Shown here: positions 19,483 through 28,670 of the stretch, in pieces | How the letters are laid out: every line of letters begins with the position of its first letter | How positions within the stretch are numbered: the first letter of the stretch is position 1 | Assembly: GCA_943704415.1 (NCBI GenBank) | Contig: CALSCO010002451.1 | Coordinates: 1-31,993 of the forward strand | Source: Parvularia atlantis | Lineage: Eukaryota > Opisthokonta > Rotosphaerida | Length of the DNA stretch: 31,993 nt | Direction: 5' to 3' | Made by a program: the position numbers and the translations under genes | The notes under the pieces: model-generated | Databases searched by the model: none | The model's input: only the letters and a program-made list of their open reading frames with translations | What the model was told of the DNA's origin: nothing

Positions 19483-21240
19483 TCACGCCGCCTGCTCACC
19501 GCCGCCGTCGTCGTCGCCATCGTCATCGCCGCCCCCCTGCTGCTCGAGCTCGTGCACCATCTCGGCCAGCGCCTCGTCGTCTGGGCCCGTGCGCAGCGAT
19601 CAGCACGGCCGTGCGCGCCTGTGGGGCGCGGGCGCACACCCGGGTTGAGCTCGAGGGCGCGCTTCATGAACTCGACGCCCTTGTCGTAGCTCGCGAGCGT
19701 CTGTGGCGCGCATCAGCCGCGCTGCAGGCGACGAGGGCACGCGCACCTCGGCCTCGACCGTTGTCAGCGTGCTATGCAGCATGTACGCGTCCGCGAGCTG
19801 CGCGTGCTCGATTGGCAACGAGCGCCGCAAAGCGGGCGCGGCAGGCGCGCACCCCCTTGAGCGTGTCAAAGTTGACCTCGTCCGGGTCCTCGAGCGCCTT
19901 GAGCGCGGCCTCGTAGCTGTCGACGGCCTGCTTTGCAAGCGTCTGCCAACGCTTCAGCAAGGCGCAGCAGCGTGCAGTGCGTCACAAGCCCGCACCAGCG
20001 CGCGCTCGCTGCTAATCTCGGCCAGCGCAGCCGCTAGCGACCGCTCGGCCTCGCCCTTGACCGACAGCACAAAGTCGTCTTTGCGGTGGCCGCCCCATCA
20101 GCAGCCGATGCGAACGGCACGCGCGTGCTTCAACGCACCGCTGCGCTTGCCCGCGGCCTGCTCGGCCAGCTTGACGGCGCGCTCGAGCAGCTCGCGCTTG
20201 CGATCACCCACTGTGCATCACATGCGCGCGTCTTCAGCCATGAGAGAAAGCAAGCTCGGCCAGGCGCACCCTGGGCGACGCAGTACGCGCAGAGGTACTT
20301 GGCGTACAGTGCGGTCTCGTTGCCGAGCTGCTGCACATCGCCGAGGTCGGACACGACCAGCCGGTCGTACGCCGCCGTTCCGTCCGCAAATGCGCTGAGC
20401 TCCTGCCGCGTCGGCTCGACGTCCATCACGGGCGGCTGCTGCGCCTCGTCGCCCTCGTCGTCCTCGTCGTCCTCGTCGTCCTCGTCGGCGCCGGCCGCGC
20501 CGGCCGCGCCGCCCGCCGCCTCGCGCGCCGCCTCCTCGTGGCAGTGCAGCGCCTGCCGCGTGCAGCCGCATGAGAAAAGGCGATCTACGGCACACGCGCG
20601 CAGCGCACGAGAGCGAGGCCCGCCCGGCCGAGCCCCGACAGCGCGTCGAACGTCGCCTTGCGCGGGAGATCGGCCTGCTGCAGGATCGCCTTGAACTTGC
20701 CGACGGCCTGCTCGAGGTACTCGCTGACGCGACCGCTCAGGCCGCCGCGAGCAGCGCCGGAGCAGGGCCATCGCGCACCGCACGGGGTAGAACTCGCCAA
20801 ACTCGCGCAGGCAGCTGGCCCATGCGATCTGGAAGCCGTCGCCCGGCTTTGTGCCGTTGACGCGGTGTTGGTCGTCCTGGAGATAGATGTGAGCACACGA
20901 GGACGACGACGCGCACGGCGCACGGCGCACGGCGCACGCGCCTCCTCCGAGAACATCTGGATCGCGCGCTCAAACAGCTTGGTTGTGACGATGTCGTTGC
21001 CCTCGCCGCGCTCCTCCGCCGCCATCTCGTAGACCTCCTCCGCCGTCGGCTGCGTCCAGCAGCGCATCGTCAGCAGCCCCCGGGATGCCGTTGCGCACAC
21101 GTCCGCGTCCGCGCCTGCTTGTTGCCGCGAAAGTGGATCTCGACCTCGTCGCCCTCCTCGGGCTCGTCCTGCTGCGCATCGTCGTCGTCGCCATCGTCGG
21201 CCGCGTCGTCGTGCGCCGGCCGCTTCTGCATCGGCGCCAT
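19483..21240 (-). CDS. Acidic TPR-like protein, possibly Ett1/Nro1 family
   Basis: 394 residues of mostly helical, TPR-like repeats, for example TTKLFERAIQMFSE, REYLEQAVGKFKAILQQ, FDALSGLGRAGLALALHCHEE and DKGVEFMKRALELNPDDEAL, with two acidic insertions (DDGDDDD near the start, a DED run in the middle) and an acidic Gly-rich tail. The layout resembles the fungal Ett1/Nro1 proteins (translation termination, nuclear import adaptor), but no diagnostic motif decides it. Introns: 21114-21050 (GC donor), 20941-20877 (GC donor, or a GT 18 nt further in), 20778-20724, 20608-20553, 20269-20211, 20138-20079, 19995-19943, 19852-19798, 19746-19701, 19639-19581. I start at Met21240 (MAPMQKRPAHDD). Another ATG at 21328 (MAPKRARDES) looks protein-like but reaches this frame only through an unusual splice. 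Confidence 0.7.
20911..20938. repeat. 7-bp repeat GCGCACG, four copies, at an intron 5' end
   Basis: Four perfect GCGCACG units at the donor end of the intron 20941-20877 of the TPR-like gene. On the coding strand each unit holds GTGC, so the donor hexamer is tandemly repeated. Confidence 0.8.
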
Positions 21241-21537
21241 GAGCCACGAGGCGAACACGAGCGGGCGCATCGCCACGCGCCTCGGCGCTCTCGCCGCCAC
21301 TCTCATCACGCGCGCGCTTTGGAGCCATTTCGCGATGGTTGAAAACAACACTGTTTACGGCCTCACTGTGAGTGTGACTCTTCTGTTTCCATTCAGTTTG
21401 CTCATTCATTTTTTGCATTTGCACTGGGTCCGCAGGGCCCTCACACTCCGTTGTGAAATGAATGTTGAATGAACGTGACTGATTGTCGTTTGTTGTTTTC
21501 TTCAATTGTGCAGGCCTAGGACCCTACAAGAAACTAG
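21241..21537. other. AT-rich spacer, content unresolved
   Basis: 297 bp between the TPR-like gene start and the Rab gene stop, both on the minus strand. From about 21335 to 21510 it is clearly AT-richer than the rest, with T runs (TTTTTT near 21404; TTGTTGTTTTC near 21490). The plus strand has an ATG at 21336 followed by GTGAGT, and several pyrimidine-rich tracts ending in CAG, which look like splice signals, but I could not join them into an open frame. It may be 5' UTR with an intron, 3' UTR of the Rab gene, or a non-coding RNA gene. I matched it to no known RNA. Confidence 0.4.
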
Positions 21538-22656
21538 TCAAGAGCAGCATTTCCCTGGCTGCGGGTTCGGTCTAGGCGCGGGGTCGACCGTGTCCTTCTT
21601 CGGTCGCGCCTGTGCAGGGACGTGGGTGAGGGCGGCCGCAGAACGGCCCCCCCGGTGCGTACCTGCTCGATCGCCTTGACCCACTCGCTGAGCAGCGCAC
21701 TGTTCGGGCTCGCCTTGAGGAATTGGTTCACCAGCAGCCTGCGAGACAACTCAGGCACGACGCACAGCCTGAGATGCATGCAGGTGCGCACCCGGCGATG
21801 TGCTCAAACACCTCGCGCACGTTGACCCTCTGCAGCGCACTGGTCTCAAACAGGCGCACGTTGTGCATTCGCGCAAACTCCTCGCCGTCCTCCTGCGGCA
21901 CCACCTGCCACCGGCTCAGCAGTGCACAAGTGCACGCCGCGGCACAGTCGGCGCACCCGCTGCTCTGCAGGAACGTCGCACTTGTTGCCGACCAGGACCC
22001 ACGTGGAGCCTTGTTCCGCAGGAAAGTACTCTTGCATGTTCGCAAGCCATTTGCTCACGCCTGAGTGCAAGAATTGAGACAAGCTGCGGCGCGGCTCTAT
22101 GCGCGCACTCCTAAACGAGTCGCGGTCGGCCACGTCGTACACGAGCATCGCGCCGTCGACGCCGCGGAAGAAGTCTTGCACGTGCAGGACGGTCAGCACA
22201 GCCCGCTGCGCGACTGCGAACGAGGCACGACGCACTCTTCGCGAGCGAGTGGAAGCGCTCCTGCCCGGCCGTGTCCCACACGTCGAGCTGGACGCTGACG
22301 CCGTCGACGGCCACGTGTAGCACGCGCTGGAACATGCTGCTTTCGCGCGCGCACCCCATGAGCGATCCGCGCAGCCTGCTTCGACGGCCGCACGCACCCG
22401 ATCGTCGAGCGCTGCGCCGTATCGAACGGCTGGTTGGTCGCCGCGCCCAGCAGCGACGTCTTCCCGACGGCTGCGCGATGGCTGTCAGTCGCGCGCCTCT
22501 GCACAGCCCGTGTGTGCGCGTGCCCGATTCGCCCACGATGATCAGCTTGAACTTGAGCGAGCTGGCGACGGGCGCGGGCGCCGGCTCGGACGCGGGGCGC
22601 GGCCCGGGCGCGCGCGGGGCGGCTGCGCGATGCGGCGCACGATCAGGCCGGCGCAT
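21538..22656 (-). CDS. Rab-family small GTPase
   Basis: Membrane-trafficking GTPase, 245 residues. G1 P-loop GESAVGKT at 42-49, formed exactly across the first intron; T67 in STIG as the switch I threonine; G3 WDTAGQE at 89-95; G4 NKCD at 150-153; G5 ETSAL at 179-183. The C-terminus KCCS carries a double cysteine for geranylgeranylation, which supports the last splice. Oddities: a 33-residue Pro/Ala-rich N-terminal extension (as in some Rab32-like proteins), Leu in place of Lys in G5, and switch I is followed directly by MFQ without the usual VDF. The subfamily is not clear. Introns: 22523-22471 (GC donor), 22397-22337, 22235-22175, 22108-22061, 21956-21905, 21791-21739, 21662-21610. Confidence 0.93.
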
Positions 22657-22807
22657 CCAAGGATACCTACATGGTCTCACCGGACATTGTTGCTGAATTT
22701 CGTACTTCGAGGTTGGGCAAACACGCGGCATTGGTGGGTGGTAGCATGCGGGCACAGACAAGACGCGCACGCGCCAGAAGGTGGGCCGGGACGGCCGGCG
22801 CTCGCGC
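22657..22807. promoter_or_regulatory. Spacer with a CCAAT box upstream of the Rab gene
   Basis: 151 bp between two minus-strand genes. ATTGG at 22730-22734 is a CCAAT box on the coding strand, about 75 bp before the Rab start, a distance typical for NF-Y sites. I see no CRE. Confidence 0.5.
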
Positions 22808-23854
22808 TCAGCGGCTCATCAGGTCCAGAAACTCCTCGTAGCTGACGACGCCGTCGGCGTTGGCGTCGGCCTCCTTGAAGAATGTGTCGAGCTGCGCGCG
22901 CGCGCACACGGGTCAGACGCGTGCGGCGCGGGGCGCGCGCACCTCCTCGTTCGTGAAGACGGAGCTCATGCCCGCGACGAGCTTCTTGAAGTCCTCGCGC
23001 GAGAGCTCGCCGCGCATGCTCACGTCGAGCTTGGCGAACTCTGCGCGCGCGCGCGCGCGCGCGGTCGGCTGCCGTCCGGCCGCCCCTGCCGCGGCGCGCA
23101 CCGTTGATGTAGTACTCCTCGAGCTCGGGCGTGAGGCGCTTGCTCTTCTTGGCCGGGCCCGAGATCATGTTGGCGAACTCGGAGCTGCGCCGCGGGCGCT
23201 GCGTGAGGCCCTGCGCGCAAGCAGATGTGGGGCGCGGCGCACAGCGTGAGCTTGCCCTCGTGCGTGTCGTGGCCCGTGCTCGCAAACATCTTGCTGACCT
23301 CCTTCTTGCTCATGCGCAGGCCGTCGTTCTTGATCGCCTTGAGGAAGTCCTTGCGGCTGAGCAGGCCGTCGTTGTCGTGGTCGTACTTGGTGAACATGTT
23401 GAGCACGACGGTCGAGATGCGCGGCTCGAGCGTGCCGCCCTCGCTCATGTACTTGTAAAACTCGTTGAAGCTGAGCTCCTTCGAGCCGTCCTCGTCGGCC
23501 TCGCGCATGATCCTGCAGCGTGCGTGCGCCGTGAGTGGGCAACGCGAATGTCGACGACAGCGCACTTGTTGATCTCCTTCTTGCTCAGCTGCAGGCCACG
23601 CTCGGCCGCACGCAGCAGCTCCTTCTTGGTCACGCTGTTGTCGCGCGAGCTGCGTGCGCAGTCGCCGCCGCCGCCGTGAGCAAACGGGGAGGAATCCGAG
23701 GGGTGCAAAAGTGGGGGGAGAAAGCGCACCGGTCGACCTTGCGGAAGACGATCCACCAGCGGTCGTAGTCCGGGCCGCTCGCGAGCTGCTGCTGCAGCCG
23801 CGCCTCCTCCGCCGCGGCGGCGTCGCTCGTGCCGGCGAGCGCAGTGGTCGACAT
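22808..23854 (-). CDS. Calcium-binding protein with six EF-hands
   Basis: 247 residues made of six EF-hand units, probably a soluble calcium sensor or buffer. Loops: 41-52 (DRSRDNSVTKKE), 76-87 (DEDGSKELSFNE), 114-125 (DHDNDGLLSRKD), 151-162 (HDTHEGKLTLSE), 193-204 (DVSMRGELSRED) and 229-240 (DANADGVVSYEE). Loops 3 and 6 are canonical and should bind calcium; 1 is nearly so; 4 and 5 are degenerate. Loops 1 and 4 are completed across introns, which supports the splicing. Introns: 23729-23650, 23565-23513, 23242-23185, 23101-23041, 22942-22892. The count of six recalls calbindin- and calretinin-type proteins, but I do not claim orthology. Start MSTTALAG; head to head with the isopentenyltransferase gene. 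Confidence 0.9.
23043..23062. repeat. (CG)n run at an intron 3' end
   Basis: About ten alternating C-G dinucleotides just before the acceptor of the intron 23101-23041 in the EF-hand gene, in the place of a polypyrimidine tract. Confidence 0.8.
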
Positions 23855-23967
23855 GGGTCCCAGTCGGTCGTTCAGGGGGGCGGCGGTTCAGCGGCGGATT
23901 GCGAAAGTGCGCGCTGATTGGCTGTGACGTCACGCATTCCCTGATGAGACAAGCGTGACGCGCGGCC
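23855..23967. promoter_or_regulatory. Bidirectional promoter with CCAAT box and CRE
   Basis: 113 bp between head-to-head starts. ATTGG (23917-23921, CCAAT on the minus strand) is followed 3 bp later by TGACGTCA (23925-23932), in the same order and orientation as in 12113-12269. The CRE ends 35 bp before the isopentenyltransferase ATG. Confidence 0.7.
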
Positions 23968-25675
23968 ATGGAAAGCATCGTGGCCGTCCTTGGCACGACC
24001 GGCGCGGGCAAGTCGCAGCTGGCGCTCGACCTGGCGACGCGGCTGGACGGCGAGGTCGTGTCGGTCGACGCGCTGCAGGGTGGCGTGGCGTGGCGTGGCT
24101 GTGTGCTTACTTTGCACGCAATCGCATCGCTCACGTGCACGCGCAGTCTATCGCGGCCTCGATGTCGCCACCAACAAGGTCACCCAGGCCGAGCGCGCGC
24201 GGGCGCCGCACCACCTGCTGGACGTGTGCGAGCCGCCAGCAGAGTTCACGGTGCAGAACTTTGTGCGCGAGGCGCGGCGGATCGTGCGTCTGCCGCGTGA
24301 GACTGTGTTGTCGTCTCACGGCGCGGCGTGACAAGATCGACGAGATCCGCGCGCGCGGCCGCCTGCCCATCCTCGTCGGCGGCACGCACTACTACCTCCA
24401 GACGCTTGTCTGGAACACGATCGTGGAGCAGAACAGCGTCGACGGCGCGCCGGACGACGACAACGCCGCCAACGATGACGAGGACCGCGACGACCCGCGC
24501 TACTCGCACGCGCGCCTTCGCGAGATTGACCCGGCCATGGCCGAGCGGTACCACCCGAACGACCGTCGGCGCATCCACCGCTCGATCCAGGTGCGGCTCG
24601 CGCTCGCACCGCGTCTGTGTCTCACGCGCATGCAGGTGTTTGAGCAGCTCGGGCGGCGGCACAGCGAGATCGTGGCCGAGAACGAGCGTGCGCCGCCGAG
24701 GCGTCTGCGGGCCGCGCGGGCTGATGTGCACGCAGGCGCGCAGATGCAGTACCGCGTGTGCTTCCTGTGGCCCGCGACCGAGCCCATTGCGCTCGACGTG
24801 CGCCTGGACGGGCGCTGCGAGACCATGCTCCAGGTGCGTCGACACCAGGGCGCTTCGCCGCCCGCTCACGCTCACGGTCACGCAGAACGGGCTTGTTGAG
24901 GAGCTGCGGGCATTCCACCGGCGCTTCCCGCCGCCGCACGACTACAGGCGCGGCATCTTCCAGGCGATCGGTGCGCTGACCCGCGCCTCAGCACCGCCCG
25001 CGCGCGGCTCACGTGCCCAGGCTTCAAGGAGTTTGACGAGTACCTCGACCTGGCCGACGACCAGCAGAACACGCCGCGCGGCCGCGTGCTGCTTGACAAG
25101 GGCTTCGAGCGGCTGCGGCAGGCGACGCGTCGCTACGCGCGCAAGCAGGTCACGTGGATCACCGGGCGGCTGGGACGCGCGCTCGCCCGCGCGCCGGCGT
25201 CGCAGTACCACTTTCACATCATCGACACGACCGGTGCGCGTACCTGCGTGCCGGTGCGTGGTGAGCTGACAGCAGCTGAGCGCACGCAGACACGTCCCGG
25301 TGGGCCGACACGGTTGTGCCGAGGGCCGTGGATATGGTGCAGCGCTTCCTGCGGCACGAGGCGCCAGCGTCGATCGACGAGAGCGCGCCGCACGCCGCCG
25401 TCATGATCGAGCTGTTGACCAAGCCGCCAGCGGTCGAGCAGCTGGTCGTCGCGGGCGTCGGCACGGCGCAAACCTGCGACATGTGCCATCGCACGCTGCA
25501 CGGCGAGAAGGAGTGGGTGGCGCATCTGCTCTCGCGGGCGCACCGGCAGCGCGCGCGTGACCGCGAGCGCCGCGACCGGCAGCGCGAGCGCAAGAAGAAG
25601 CGGCAGCGCGACGCGTCGGCGGCGAGTGCGAGCGCGAGCTCAGCCGACGAAGCAGGAGCTCCGGCAAAACCGTGA
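23968..25675 (+). CDS. tRNA dimethylallyltransferase (MiaA/Mod5/TRIT1 family)
   Basis: Adds an isopentenyl group from DMAPP to A37 of tRNAs that read UNN codons; cytosolic, mitochondrial or nuclear. 445 residues. P-loop GTTGAGKS at 9-16, VDALQVYRGLDVATNK (DMAPP/tRNA contact region), PHHLLDV, LPILVGGTHYYLQ, then RRIHRSIQVFEQLG, FQAIGFKEF and a tRNA-binding helix RRYARKQVTWI. A C-terminal U1-type zinc finger (C380, C383, H396, H402) marks the eukaryotic Mod5/TRIT1 form, followed by an Arg/Lys-rich tail. Introns: 24080-24146, 24284-24335, 24591-24635, 24688-24735, 24834-24885, 24971-25020, 25234-25289. A DDDN-rich acidic insertion sits near residue 140. Met23968 precedes the P-loop at the usual distance. 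Confidence 0.96.
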
Positions 25676-25730
25676 GACACGACTGGCATTGGCACCTCCC
25701 GCACGGCAGCAAAGAAAAAAAAGCCATTCC

Positions 25731-28562
25731 TTACACCTTCCTGCGCACGCACGTCGCCTCGGCCATGCCGCGGCCGGCCGCCGTGAGCGACTCGGACCTG
25801 TCGTCCTCGGGCACGTGGACCTCAATCATGTGCATGCCGCTGTGCCAGCGGTCGAACGCGGCCGCTACGGCGCGCTGCAGGTCGTTCTCCGAGTACACCT
25901 GCAAGTCTTGTGAGCGCGCGTGCACGTCGCGCAGCGGCTCGCACGCACGTCCGCGCCCGCCAGGCCGCCAAAGACGAGCGGCAGCAGGTGGTACTTCCAC
26001 GGCGCGATCGAGTTGAAGTCGCCGTCGAGGATCGCGCGCTCGCTGCACAGACCTTGAGACTCATGCAGACCACGCACGCGCGGGTCCACGCACATGCTGT
26101 AGCCGTTGTTGTTGAGCACGAAGACGAACGGCGTGTAGTTGTTGCGGATGATCGTCGACAGGTCCTGGCAGGTCATCTGCAGCGAGCCGTCGCCGATGAA
26201 GAGGAACACGGGGCGCGGCGGGCCGTTCTCGAGCGCGGCGCAGACGCCGAGCGTGGCGCCGACGGTGTAGCCTGTGCGTGCGCCCGGTCAGCGACGCCCG
26301 TGAGCACGCAGCACGCCGCACCGATGGACCCGTAGAACGTCTGCGAGATGAACGTCGCGCCCTCGGGCAGCAGCGTCTGCGCACGCGCGCGATCAGCGCA
26401 AGCAAGGCGGACCTGTGCGCGCACCTCGGCGAGCGAGAAGAGGCACTCGCCCACGTCCGCGATCACGACGCTGTTCTCGGGCATGACCTTGGACATGTAG
26501 TCGAAGAAGCGGCGCGCGCGCACTGGCACGGTCTGCGCGTGCGAGAGGCTGCTGTCGGTCGCGCGTGAGTGCGCCAGCCGCACACAGGCCGCGACGCACG
26601 ACGACTCGTCCCAGTTGGCCGGGCGGTGCACGCACGCGAGCGACGCGGGCGTGAGGTAGCTGTTTTGCGCGCACGACGGTGAGGCAGCAGACGCGACGCA
26701 CGAGAGGCAGAGACGCACATGTCGTCCTGGTGTCGTCGCAGCAGGCGGGACGCGAGCGACTGCACAAAGTCGTGCATGGCGATCTGCTGGTACTTGTGGT
26801 ACTTGATGCTGCGGTGCGCGCGACGTGAGGTGGTATCGCCGACGCAGAGAGGCAAGCGCGCACCAGACGTGGTCGTCCGAGACGCTGATCAGGTGGCCGG
26901 TGTCGAGCTGCGGCGCGTGCGTCAGCGACGGCCGAGGCAGACAGAGAGACGCGCACCTTGGCCGTGAACCCGCCCGTGTTGAAGTCGGTCAGGACCGGGC
27001 CGAACATGATCACGCAGTCGGCCTCCTCGACGCGCTGGCGCACGGCCGGGCTGCAGCTGCGGTCAGCGGAGGCAGCAGCGACGGGCACGGCAGACGCACC
27101 GCGAGTGCTGGCCGGCGTACAGCCCGAGGAACAGCGGGTGGCGCTCGCTGAGCAGCGCCTTGCCCATGGTCATCGAAACTGCGCCGCGATCAGCACGTCG
27201 CGCGGCAGCACGACGACGACGGCACGCGCACCAAACGGGATGCCGCACGACTCGATCAGGGCGAGCAGCTCGTGCTGCGCGCGCGCTCTGTCAGCCCGGG
27301 TGGTCGCGCACACGGCACGCCCGCGGATGGCGCGCACCTCGAGCCGGCAGCGGCGCACCATCGCGTCAATGACGATGACCGGGCGGCGCGCCTTGTTGAT
27401 CATCTCGGCAGCCTCGACGACGGCCTCGGCGAGCGTCGGGCGGGCGGTCTCGAGCGGGCGCCGGAACGGGAAGCCGCCCTGTGCACGCGCGTGATCAGAG
27501 CCGCAGGACGTGCGCGCGACGAGCACCGGACAGCGCACGTTGAGCGTGCGGCACGGCTGGAAGGTCACGTCGGTCGGGACGCCGATGTACTGCGCGGGCG
27601 CCGCGTCGCGTGGGTGGCCGGCCGTGCGCGATCGGACAGACGCGGCGCACGACGCACCACGGGCTTGTGGAAGAAGATGCAGTCGGCGAGCGCGCGGTCG
27701 ATCAGCTCGGGCGCGCGCGCGGGCTCGCTGAGGACGGCCTGGGCGCAGGTGACGTTGGCGAAGATGCGCTGCGGCACGTCGTAGTCGCCCATCGTGTGGT
27801 GCAGCAGCTGCTTGGCCGTGAACGCTGCCGTGCGCGCGCGCTCAGGCTCGTCAGGCCGGAACGAGCGCACGGGCGCACGGGCGCACGGGCGCACGGGCGC
27901 ACGCACCGCTCGTGGGCGGCAGGCCAACGATGATCACGGTCGGCACGCGCTCGGACAACGAGCCGGCGATCGCGTTGAGCGCCGACAGCTCGCCTGCGCC
28001 GGCCCGCGTCAGCACGGCGTCACGGCACGCGGCGCGCGCGTCAGCACGCACCGACCGCGTACGTGACGAGGCACACGCCCACGCCGCGGATGCGCGCGTA
28101 GCCGTCGGCGGCGTAGCCCGCGTTGAGCTCGTTGCACGTGCCGACGTACCTGCGGTTGTGGCGGCGTGAGGCGATGCGTGTGCGTGCGCAAGATGCTGAC
28201 GCACTTGAGCGGGCTCTTGGCGACGAGGTCAAAGAGGCCGAGGGCAAAGTCGCCGGGCACGCCAAAGACGTGGTCGACGCCGAGCTGTGAGCGCGCCGTG
28301 GCTGAGCAAGCGCCGGATGGGGGGCCGAGCGGCGGGCGCGAACTTGGTACAGCCGCCAGAGCAGGTAGCCGCCGACCGTCGACGTTGAGAAGGGCAGGTC
28401 CTTGACCGAGCACGCGTCGTTTGCGGTCACGGGGCGCGCGGCTGCTTCTGGCGGCGTGAAGAAGCGCCGCTCGCTGCCTCGCGCTGTGAGCACACCGTGC
28501 ACCCACAGCATCGCACGCACACGGACGCACACGAGCTGCATCTCGGACCGCACGAGCGCCAT
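25731..28562 (-). CDS. Pyruvate decarboxylase (thiamine-diphosphate dependent)
   Basis: Converts pyruvate to acetaldehyde and CO2, the first step of ethanol fermentation; indole- or phenylpyruvate decarboxylase is a close alternative. 647 residues against about 560-610 in the family. GVPGDFALGLFD; catalytic Glu E107 in NELNAGYAADGYAR; the HH pair 170-171 in LLHHTMGD; VTMGK-like SMTMGKALL; ThDP/Mg motif GDGS at 511-514 through NNN at 538-540. Introns: 28343-28285, 28204-28150, 28051-27994, 27906-27825, 27657-27590, 27526-27479, 27337-27275, 27231-27179, 27099-27057, 26956-26908, 26863-26809, 26718-26660, 26599-26552, 26424-26377, 26321-26272, 25948-25899. The first 45 residues are not family-like; a further 39-nt in-frame intron may lie there, so the N-terminus is uncertain. 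Confidence 0.94.
27865..27904. repeat. 8-bp repeat GCGCACGG at an intron 5' end
   Basis: Four perfect and one imperfect GCGCACGG units directly behind the donor of the 82-nt PDC intron 27906-27825. On the coding strand the unit reads CCGTGCGC, so it repeats the donor core GTGCGC. Confidence 0.85.
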
Positions 28563-28670
28563 CGCGTCCTGAAGGCTGCGAAGTGTCTGCGACAAAAAAA
28601 CGACGCGCTTGTGACGCACCAACGATGGCCGCATGGCAGCTGTCACTGTTGATGCTCGACTTTCGAGCAC
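28563..28670. promoter_or_regulatory. Divergent promoter, PDC / sphingosine kinase
   Basis: 108 bp between head-to-head starts. It has a short A7 tract and a TGACG half-CRE at 28612-28616, but no CCAAT box. If PDC has an extra upstream exon the space is smaller. Confidence 0.4.

Noticed and set aside
21336-21576. A small plus-strand spliced gene beginning MVENNTVYGLT and ending GPYKKLVKSS
   Set aside because: No splice combination joins the two pieces in one frame, and the second half is antisense to the last Rab exon.
23968-28562. A functional cluster linking isopentenyltransferase, PDC and sphingosine kinase
   Set aside because: Their reactions share no substrate and the spacing is the same as elsewhere; adjacency is explained by overall gene density.
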